The notes beneath the pieces were generated by a model, which did no database searches, was not told the DNA's origin, and saw nothing but the letters and a program-made list of their open reading frames with translations. This document shows, one piece after another, positions 56,232-64,000 of a DNA stretch of 64,000 bases. The DNA is from Bactrocera neohumeralis (taxonomy: Eukaryota > Arthropoda > Insecta > Diptera > Tephritidae). Position numbers and translations under genes: made by a program. The stretch spans positions 10,264,204 to 10,328,203 of the forward strand of contig NW_026089623.1 of NCBI RefSeq assembly GCF_024586455.1. Reading direction: 5' to 3'. Each line of letters begins with the position of its first letter. The stretch's first letter is position 1.

Positions 56232-58562
56232 AATGGAGGATTGAGTAATGTATAGAAGTTCACGACTTCCGTCCTTAGACCAAGTCTGAATGTGAGCTGA
56301 AGTGAGAAAGCGAACCATCAAACCAATCTAACCAAATCAATCATAATGTGATAAATAGAAGACACGTCTCCAGTGTTTTAGATGTACGAACGCGCTATCT
56401 TGTTAAAGCCACGCCTCTATGCAGTAAAATGCGCGCGTCCATAAACACATGAATGGTTCGACGTCGAGAAGCTGTAATCACAACAGACTGCCGAACGATT
56501 TTCTACTCGACTTGCATTCCTGATCCTTGCGAGCACTCATAATCAAATCTGTATAAGGGAACTGTTGGACAAACAATTTTCAAGCTCGTAACGTACAGCT
56601 GCAAACGAAACTATTGGTTTTCTGAGACGGGAAAGGAACATCCGGTAGAATGAGAATTGCCGTGTCGCATTAGAGACACCTTATGACGTTGCAATCGACC
56701 ACAACACGTGCGGAATGGGATAGGTATCGAGAGTTAAAGAGAAAAACGACACGCATTTGCAGATAAAAAAAGAGAGAGGCCAAAAATCAAGAGTACGAAG
56801 AGTTTGACAAGCTGGCTGACAGGGGTAATGCTCGAAAATTCTATGAAAGATGCAGCGACTAACAGAAGGTTTCAAAACCGGAGCATACTCTTGTAGAACC
56901 CCAAGAGGTACTCAAATAACTGATGCCCAGACATTCTACAATTATAGAGAGAACAAGACTCCAACCAGTTGAATGGTAGTGAAAGCATAACAGCAGGAGA
57001 TGTTGAACCCGATTCCTCAATCAATAATGATGGAGCAGACGTTCCATTGCGCGACCATGAAGCAAAGCGAAAAGCAATTATCTGTCTGAAGAACAACAAA
57101 GCGGCGGGGGCCGATGCCGGCGAAGAATTGAAAAGGAGCATGCATCAGCTTCTTTGTAAAATATGGTCGGAAGAAAACATACCCGACGATTGGAATTTAT
57201 ATGTGCTCTGTCCAATTCACAAAATAGAGACCCCACAATCTACCGTGAGATAAGCCTCTTCAACATAGCGTATAAGGTTCTATTGAGCGTATTGTGTGAA
57301 AGATTAAAGCTCACCGTCAACACACTGATTGGATTTTATCAGTGTGGCTTTAAACCTGGAAAATCAACAACTGACAAATTATTCACCATGCGCCAAATCT
57401 TGGAAAAGACCCGTTGTTTAAGTTTGTAACAAATAGATACATATGTATGTATGCCTGTTTGCATTGTGGTAATCATTAAATTAATAAAATGGTAATCACG
57501 CACATTTTAAAAAAAAAATACCGTAGCACTAAAGAGTATAGTGTACAACATAATTTATTATAGGAATATTTAACTTTTTAAAAATATTCCTTTTCTTAAA
57601 ATTATGTTTCGATGCTCAAACTGTATCGCGCGGGAAGGGTGTCGACAAATGGATGTTGATGTGCGCAGTGTGCCGAACGAATTGTGTCTGCTATCCCGTT
57701 TTCCATCCTTTTTGTTTACTGGGATGGCGTACAGGTGTGGTGAGTTGAGTTGGTGTTGTGTAGTGTTACGGTATCATCGGCTGTAGTATATAAGCTGTGT
57801 CTTGCTAGGGTGCGCAAGTTTTTCACGGGTAGAGTGGGTGAATGCTTAACTCATTTAAACACCCGTGAAAAGAAAATCGGCACGCACCACCTCTTTGTCG
57901 ATCTTAAAGCTGCTTTTGACAGTATGAAAATGCCTTTATGACTCGACGTCTGAATTTGGTATCCCCGCAAAACTAAAACACTAAAAGCTCCGTCAGGATC
58001 AGGTAGACCTCTTCAAGCTGTTCGATACCAAACGAGGTTTTAGAGAAAGCGACTCCCTTTCATGCGACTTCTTCAATCCGCTCTTAGAGAAATAATTCGA
58101 GCTGGAGAACTTAACAGACCTTTCCCATCTTCTATAAGAGTGTACAGCTGCTGATATTGATATCATTGGCATTAACAACCACACCGTTAGTTCTCCTTTC
58201 CACAGATTGGATATGAAAGCGAAGCAAATGGATCTGGTAGTGAACGACGGCTACTCGAAATATCTCCTGTCATCATCATCTTCTGTAAGGGTGTACAGCT
58301 GCTGATATTCATATCATGGGACAAATGGACACCGGCTGCGCTGACTAGGTCATGTTGTCCGAATGGACAAAAACACTGCAGCTCTGAAACTATTCGACGC
58401 GGTACCCGCCGGGGGAAGTAGAGGAAGACATCCGCTCCGTTGGAAAGACCAGGTGGAGAAGGACCTGGCTTCGGTCGTTATCTCCAATTGGCGTCACATA
58501 GCTAAAAGGAGAAACGATTGTCGCGCTGTAACCGCGTAAGCGGTTTCTACGCCTGTAAAGAA
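56232..58562 (+). pseudogene. Degraded RTE, interrupted by a solo LTR
   Basis: The start resembles the RTE 5' end (GGAGGATTGAGTAATGTATAG), then most of the endonuclease is missing. The RT part is recognisable in pieces: ICLKNNKAAGADAGEELKRS, LYVLCPIHK, and LCERLKLTVNTLIGFYQCGF to about 57409. After the inserted LTR it resumes as KKIGTHHLFVDLKAAFDSMK at 57867. It then shows a small internal repeat of TCATATCGATATC-type RT sequence and ends with RRNDCRAVTA and CGGTTTCTACGCC near 58555. It is the oldest-looking RTE copy in the window. Confidence 0.75.
57415..57861 (+). mobile_element. Candidate solo LTR
   Basis: A 447-bp insert begins TGTTTAAGTTTGTAAC and ends CTCATTTAAACA, i.e. TG...CA with a short inverted repeat. 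CCCGT flanks it on both sides (57410-57414 and 57862-57866), a 5-bp duplication. Removal with one duplicate rejoins the RTE frame at EKTR. A TATATAAG promoter-like motif lies near 57787 and AATAAAATGG near 57483. No coding capacity is seen. The family is unknown; BEL or gypsy are possible. Confidence 0.7.
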
Positions 58563-59880
58563 AAAAACAAGGTTCGAAAAGTGACAAAAACTTTAATTTT
58601 TAATATTGGATTGTCAAACAGGATTTTGACTTTGTTTTTTCTGCCAATATGGGTGATCTTGGAAAATTGTGATTCTAGTGGTAGTTGTACGGCGTACCGG
58701 CCATTATTTGAGCTTGTTGTTGTGGCCTCGGAGAAGGCTTCACATAACTGATTCTTTATGGTTTTATTTGATATGGGAGGGTATTTCCCCAACTTTCGAA
58801 ATTTTCTCAATTGTGTTGTCACGGTGGTAATTGGTTCTGTAACTAATCTCCTCTGTGTTTCGCTATGCACCGTCTGAGCTTTTTGTGCCTTTGAGCAAAT
58901 GGCGTTTTTTGGCTATTTTTAGAATTGTGGTTTTCGGGATTTGCTTTTGCTATTAAACCCGTGGTTCTTTTTGTATATAGTAAGTGGTTTTTTTTTTGGG
59001 TGATATGAGATATGTGCTGTAATGAATCATTTAATGGTATTTTTTGGGACAGTACAAGCAAATAAATTTGCTTTTGCAGTTTGTATATGTATGCGCGTGT
59101 GACAGGCTGTGTGTGTGCAAAGTCTTTTTGACCTGACAAATTATTTGGATCGTTAACTTTTAAACTTCTCGCATGATTTAAGTTTATGTCCTCTTTTACA
59201 TAGTTCGCAAGACGTTTGCTTTTTCTGTTCGGATGTCAGCGATGCCGTTTTGTTAAAACGTTTGTTTGATTTATTTTTACTTCTATCTTCTGGTCTATTG
59301 AAGCTTCTATTTTGGACGTGTTTATTGTTCTTAGTTCTGACTATTTTTTCGTCTGCCCTTTGTGCTATTTCGTATTAGGCATTTCTTTAGTGATGGCTCC
59401 CTCAAAAGTAATAATTTTTGGTAATAATTTGGTATTGCTGCGGTGCACATATTTACGGTCCCACCTGTTTGTGAGGATGTTTTGTGACGATAGAATCGCC
59501 AAAAAATTTGAAACAGTGGATTGTGGTTTGATGAATTCCTCACTTGTTTCTTTTTGAATTTGTGGCAAGTTCATTATTGTCGTTACTTGTTTAACGACCA
59601 TTATTCTTTGGTTTTCGTGTCATACTTTTAGAGCTTACAAAGTCAAATTGAAATTATTGTCATTAAGAGGGAACTATTTTACTATTACGCCTGCTTGACC
59701 ATTGGTTTTGTGCCTGAGGTGATACAATTTCTGTGCTTTTGATAGTTTGGGATGGTTGATGTTGCTCATAACTTCCGTAAAATGTTTCTGAGTCACATGC
59801 AGGCAGGTGGATGCCTGATGCCAGTTTGTCATGAGCATTGTTCAAATATCATTGAACAAGCTTACTTATTTAGTATCAAT
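58563..59880 (-). pseudogene. BEL/Pao gag relic
   Basis: On the minus strand from about 59845: ASGIHLPACDSETFYGSYEQ, which corresponds to the conserved capsid start of BEL gag, then after frame changes a Ser/Thr-rich middle (STVSNFLAILSSQNILTNRW). A zinc knuckle near 59200-59230 reads CELCKRGHKLKSC (C-x2-C-x3-GH-x4-C). Downstream pieces at 59139-58547 are Lys/Asn-rich with no clear protease motif. The BEL family packages its RNA in gag particles; this copy is broken by several stops. No LTR was located. Confidence 0.65.
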
Positions 59881-59891
59881 AAAGCCGAAAT

Positions 59892-61140
59892 ACTTCTTCT
59901 TCTTCTTAATTGGCCTAGACACCGCTTACGCGATTATAGTCGAGTTAACAACAGCGCGCCAGTCGTTTCTTCTTTTCGCTACGTGGCGCCAATTGGATAT
60001 TCCAAGCGAAGCCAGGTCCTTCTCCACCAAGTCCTTCCAAAGGAGTGGAGGTCTTCTTCTTCCTCTGCTTCCCCCGGCGGATACTGCGTCGAATACTTTC
60101 AGAGCTGGAGTGGTTTCGTCCATCCGGACAACATGATCTAGCCAGCGTAGCCGCTGTTTTTTAATTCGCTGAACTATGTCAATGTCGTCGTATATCTCGT
60201 ACAGCTCATCGTTCCATCGAATGCGATATTCGCCGTGGCCAATGCGCAAATGACCATAAATCTTTCGCAGAACCTTTCTCTGGAAAACTCGTAACGTCGA
60301 CTTATCGGTTGCTGTCATCGTCCAAGCCTCTGCACCATATAGCAGGACGGGAATTATGAGCGACTTATAGAGTTTGGCTTTTGTTCGTCGAGAGAGCACT
60401 TTACTTTTCAATTGCCTACTCAGTCCGAAGTAGCACCTGTTGGCAAGAGCAATCCTGCGTTGGATTTCCAGGCTGACATGGTTGGTGGTGTTAATACTGG
60501 TTCCTATTAGACGAAATTCCATTTGGGGATGTTTCCTCGTGGAGGCTGAATTTACCGACCGTAGTGCCAAATATACCTTCTTTGCCCACCCTGGCGTTAA
60601 AGTCGCCAAGCACGATTTTCACATCGTGGCGGGGGCAGCTCTCATAGGTGCGCTCCAAGAGCTCATAGAAGGCATCTTTGATCACATCGTCCTTCTCTTC
60701 CGTCGGGGCGTGGGCGCAAATCAGCGATATGTTGAAGAACCCCGCTTTGATGCGGATTGTGGCTAGATGTTCATTCACTGGAGTGAATGATAGTACTCGG
60801 CGACGGAGTCTCTCTCCCACAACGAATCCAACACCAAATTTGCGCTCCTTTATATGGCCACTGTAGTAAATGTCACAAGGACCTACTCGTCTCTGTCCTT
60901 GTCCCGTCCATCTCATTTCTTGGACGGCGGTGATGTCAGCCTTTATTTTCACGAGGACATCAACCAGCTGGGCAGCGGCACCTTCCCAATTAAGGGTCCG
61001 GAAATTGTGAGCTACTTGAGCCATGTATAAAAGAATCGTTTCTGGCCACTCCCAAGTGAATGGCGATCAGAGAACTTTCCTCACATGCGTGAACTTCTAC
61101 ACATGACTCCATCCTCCAAGTGAATGGCGATCAGAGGACT
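59892..61140 (-). pseudogene. RTE with internal deletion, endonuclease fused to RT tail
   Basis: The 3' end is (TTC)n at 59892; the 5' end is GGAGGATGGAGTCATGTG, reading leftward from 61118. A further 22 bases (61119-61140) repeat the inner RTE words TGATCGCCATTCACTT, so the 5' end looks partly duplicated. The endonuclease (61024-60512) is open, without the frameshift seen in the copies at 40141 and 49676: VDVLVKIKADITAVQEMRWT, VLGDFNARVGKEGIFG. At HEETSPNG it joins directly to the RT tail GTSINTTNHVSLEIQRR, removing the SDH motif and the whole RT core. The C-terminus RRNDWRAVVNSTIIA is intact. Confidence 0.85.
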
Positions 61141-61515
61141 TTGCAGTACGCATGCACTCAACAAATCAAATATACAATAATATCATCATATCCACACCAT
61201 GCATCATACACAATTTGCTACATACATACAAATATGCACATAGTATGTATATTTAAGTAGATATTGAAGATAATTTCAAAAATTGTATATAAAGGCTTGA
61301 AATACTCAAATAAAATTAAAATTAAATAATGTATTTCTCAGCTAAATAACGACCCTTGTTTCCCACCGGTAGGAATTTAAAGATTCTTTTTGAATTTAAT
61401 CGTGTGATCTTATAAATCAATCACGTTGAAATATTTAAAACCTTTATAAAATAGATTTTGCTTATCTATTACAGTTCAAAATAATGGTAACTTAAAACTA
61501 TTTTGATTTCTTGTA
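61141..61515. other. No recognised gene; weak LTR-like features
   Basis: AT-rich with GTATATAAAGG near 61290 and AAATAAAATT near 61309, which could be LTR promoter and polyadenylation signals, but no borders are seen. Confidence 0.3.
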
Positions 61516-61698
61516 TTAATCTCGTGCGTTCAGTATATGTACTGTATTTATTAGATATTCCGGTGCATTACGACATCTTACGTTAAATATCATTTTCATG
61601 GTATGATAACATATTATTTGTTTTATGCTTAACATGTTTAATTTTAAAAGCATTTCACCAATTAGTGCATTTATTCTTTTATTTAAAATTAGTCTCAT
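61516..61698 (-). pseudogene. Possible LINE ORF2 C-terminal scrap
   Basis: The minus strand encodes RINALIGEMLLKLNMLSIKQ then IICYHTMKMIFNVRCRNAPE and YLINTVHILNAR. This pattern (a mobile hydrophobic helix, then Phe-x-x-Arg...Ala-Pro-x-Tyr-Leu) is common at the C-terminal end of jockey/CR1-type LINE reverse transcriptases. It is only 60 codons, so the assignment is tentative. Confidence 0.4.
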
Positions 61699-61774
61699 GC
61701 ATATATTTTGCAGTTTCTAAAGTAGTACTTATATATTTATTTTTGAGTCTGATACTATGAACAAAACTATAGCA

Positions 61775-61870
61775 ATGTCGTCGTATACCTCATACCGCTC
61801 ATCGTTCCATAGAATGCGATATTCGCCGTGACCAACGCACAAAGGATTATAAATCTTTCGCAGAACCTTT
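61775..61870 (-). repeat. Small RTE fragment
   Basis: CAATGTCGTCGTATACCTCA and GTTCCATAGAATGCGATATT match the RT tail (the NDELYEIYDDIDIVQRI region) of the other RTE copies on the minus strand. About 95 bases survive. Confidence 0.75.
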
Positions 61871-62030
61871 AATATGTCTTTATGTAGTATAACAGCTGGC
61901 ACAGGGATGCAATTATTTTTTTACATCTCATTGCACGAAAACTAAAATGGGTTTTGGTCTGACATATTTTACAGCCTTTGCAAATATTCCTCTGCATGTG
62001 TTCTGTTGTTGTGTCATTGCACAAATACAT
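61871..62030. repeat. Repeat related to the Harbinger-like MITE core
   Basis: AATATGTCTTTATGTAGTAT, then CATTGCACGAAAACTAAAAT and GGGTTTTGGTCTGACATATT. Closest to 29040-29275, and sharing the central words with 44445-44520. It directly abuts the RTE fragment. 62031-62184 is AT-rich with no feature. Confidence 0.55.
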
Positions 62031-62244
62031 TTGAATACATACATTTTAATTCGTATTTCTTACTTGATTTACTTGATTGTTATTTTTATACTTTTTTACT
62101 TTTTAAGTAACGAATATACTACTGAATGCGTAGTGATCAGCATTCAGAACTTTTTTTATTCACAAATTCATAACATCTATAGCGTTTGTCCGGAAAGTAA
62201 TAGGACTGAGTCGATTTAAAAAAATTTATTGAACCAATCGTTAC

Positions 62245-62595
62245 AATTCTTTAAAAACTTTCAAACTAGGCTCCTTCTGCCTCAATACAGCGCTGCCAGC
62301 GCGATTTCCAAGCAATGAAGGCGTCACGGAAGGCATTCTCTGGACTTGTCTTGAGAGCCGAGGTACATGCTGCTTGGATCCCCTCAGTTGTCAAAAACAA
62401 AAAAAAAAAACAAATCGGAATCATACTCAAAGATTCATAACTCGACACCTGTGAATACGTTATTCAAAAATTGGGGGTAACTTTCACACATGTTCAAATT
62501 TCCTTGGCACACTTCCACTCGCCGTAATTTCTGGTCGTCAGCGAGCGCTTTTGGGACCATCTTCGCGAACACCTTGCACATGTTTAAGCGCCTTG
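62245..62595 (-). pseudogene. Mariner-type transposase remnants
   Basis: One piece (from 62590 leftward) reads MCKVFAKMVPKALADDQKLR then RVEVCQGN, and FLNNVFTGVEL, where the first catalytic Asp expected in the Thr-Gly-Asp-Glu motif is Val. After a jump of more than 100 codons, the C-terminus GIQAACTSALKTSPENAFRD and AFIAWKSRWQRCIEAEGA follows, with a stop in place of the next Tyr codon and then FESF. The C-terminal style is seen in SETMAR-like mariner copies of insects. Not functional. Confidence 0.78.
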
Positions 62596-62655
62596 TCATA
62601 ATGTCATGAACCACAGACTACAAGTGGTTGCGCCGATATAACAATAAAAGAAAAA
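62586..62655 (+). repeat. Direct repeat, copy 1 (partner 63103-63172)
   Basis: About 70 bases, beginning AAGCGCCTTGTCATAATGTC and ending GCGCCGATATAACAATAAAA, recur almost unchanged at 63103-63172, 517 bases further right. Copy 1 lies within the mariner-type element and copy 2 outside its right end. They could be ends of an LTR or solo repeat, or the product of a local rearrangement. Confidence 0.75.
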
Positions 62656-63102
62656 GGTAAAGAAAGAAAATATTGTATTAGAAAGTAAAACCTAGCTTAA
62701 GTAAAATTTCTAAATAAACTGGCAGAAGAATTTTGACTGTTAAAACGACAGGTTGTGTCTTTCTTTTCTCGCGACAAGTTAAACTGAAGTTTAACATTAA
62801 TAACTAACATCTACCTAAAGTTCGGTATATATATAATTTTATAAGTTAAACCTAAGTTTAACAAATATTATAAAACTTAGTTATTGAACTCGGGTTCATT
62901 AACCACAACTGACTCTCCAGATGTGAGGAGACAACTGACAAGCCGCTCGTTCGTTAGCTAGGTACGCCCTCTACCGAATTAAGTCAGTGCGGGCACGCTG
63001 CATAGTAAAGTCGCGGCGGAAGAAAATCAGTCTTATTACTTTCCGGACGAACTCTGAAATGTTCTTGGCTGTACGCTCATTTGTATTATATTATCCACTG
63101 CA

Positions 63103-63172
63103 TTAAGCGCCTTGTTATAATGTCATGAACCACAGACTACAAGTGGTTGCGCCAATATAACAATAAAAGAAA
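63103..63172 (+). repeat. Direct repeat, copy 2 (partner 62586-62655)
   Basis: Same 70 bases with two to three differences (TTATAATG for TCATAATG, CCAATATA for CCGATATA). It is followed immediately by a HINE, whose insertion may have used the A-rich end of this repeat. Confidence 0.75.
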
Positions 63173-64000
63173 ACAAGTAAGGAAGGGCTAAGCTCGAGTG
63201 TCACCGAACATTTTATACTCTCGCATGATAAAGTGATAATCGAGACTTCATTATCAGTCATTTACATATTTTTCAAATACCGTATTTGTGTAAAGTTTTA
63301 TTCCGCTATCATCATTGGTTCCTAATGTGTATATTATACAGAGAAGGCATCAGATGGAATTCAAAATAGCGTTATATTGGAAAAAGGCGTGGTTGTGAAC
63401 CGATTTCACCCATATTTCGTACATGTAATCAGGGTGTTAAGAAAATATTATGTGCCGAATTTCATTGAAATCGGTCTAGTAGTTCCCGAGATATGGTTTT
63501 TGGTCCATAAGTGGGCGACGCCACCCCCGTTTTAAATTTTTATAAAAAGTTTGGATGCAGCGTTCTTCTGCCATTTCTCCCGTGAAATTTAGTGTTTCTG
63601 ACGTTTTTTGTTTGTCGGTTAACGCACTTTTAGTGATTTTCAACATAACCTTTGTATGGGAGGTGGGCGTGGTTATTATCCGATTTCTTCCATTTTTGAA
63701 CTGTATATGGAAATGCCTGAAGGAAACGACTCCATAGAGTTTGGTTGACATAGCTATGGTAGTTTTCGAGATATGTACAAAAAACTTAGTAGGGGGCGGG
63801 ATCACGCCCACTTTTCCAAAAACATTACGTCCAAATATGACCCTCCCTAATGCGATCCTTTGTGTCAAATTTCACTTTAATACTTTATATATGGCTTAGT
63901 TATGACACTTTATAGGTTTTCGGTTTCCGCCATTTTGTGGGCGTGGCAGTTAACCGATTTTGCCCATCTTCGAACTTAACCTTCTTATGGAACCAAGGAA
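63173..64000 (+). mobile_element. HINE copy, cut by the window end
   Basis: It starts AACAAGTAAGGAAGGGCTAA and is well conserved up to CTTCTTATGGAACCAAGGAA at the window edge. The microsatellite and hairpin would lie beyond. It carries private changes such as GGGATCACGCCC near 63797. Confidence 0.8.

Larger units (their letters stand above)
62185..63051 (-). mobile_element. Tc1/mariner-type element, deleted and interrupted
   Basis: Terminal repeats: GTCCGGAAAGTAATAGGACT near 62188 and, on the minus strand, GTCCGGAAAGTAATAAGACT from about 63048. Coding remnants lie only in 62255-62590. The stretch 62591-62990 holds unrelated sequence with short inverted repeats such as GTTAAAC-CTAA-GTTTAAC near 62850. 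The host transposon has thus lost its middle and N-terminus. Confidence 0.78.

Overview
This 64 kb window is AT-rich, insect-type nuclear DNA that is almost entirely transposable elements (TEs). I found no host gene, rRNA, tRNA or CRISPR array. A dipteran, most likely a tephritid fruit fly, is suggested by three things: a mariner of the DD41D (rosa-like) type; a very abundant DINE-1-like repeat (called HINE here) with a central GGAC/AGAC microsatellite; and the mix of RTE, 17.6-like Ty3/gypsy, BEL, Transib, piggyBac, hAT, Helitron and Tc1/mariner relics. The species assignment is inference; the element classes are read from the sequence.

Layout. 1-480: Helitron Rep fragment. 539-5301: a Tc1/mariner element holding a hAT element (1402-4868), which holds a HINE copy (2081-3135). 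5302-9237: non-coding DNA with HINE copies. 9238-9740: a 93-bp GC-rich tandem repeat. 10304-13638: HINE copies and a truncated rosa-like mariner. 14174-15560: piggyBac transposase relic. 16027-16168: a short palindromic element. 16329-20600 and 24241-28512: two arms of a near-identical 4.3 kb inverted duplication, each carrying a Transib (RAG1-related) transposase relic with an RTE retrotransposon inserted in it. The 3.6 kb between the arms is largely a second copy of 10527-13570. 29757-32696: Ty3/gypsy relic. 34806-37779: internally deleted Helitron with both ends present. 38276-53935: several partial copies of a 17.6-like gypsy element on the minus strand, broken up by RTE copies, HINEs, a mariner piece and a PIF/Harbinger-like MITE. 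53936-56073: diverged HINE hosting a mellifera-like mariner. 56232-61140: RTE copies, a candidate solo LTR and a BEL gag relic. 61516-64000: LINE scraps, another mariner and a last HINE.

Every coding element carries frameshifts, stops or deletions, so I annotate them as pseudogenes. Reading frames, target-site duplications and rejoined codons let many insertions be ordered in time. The most unusual features are the inverted duplication, whose junction lies in a chimeric HINE; the Transib relic; the triply nested insertion near the left end; and RTE copies whose flanks look exchanged by recombination.
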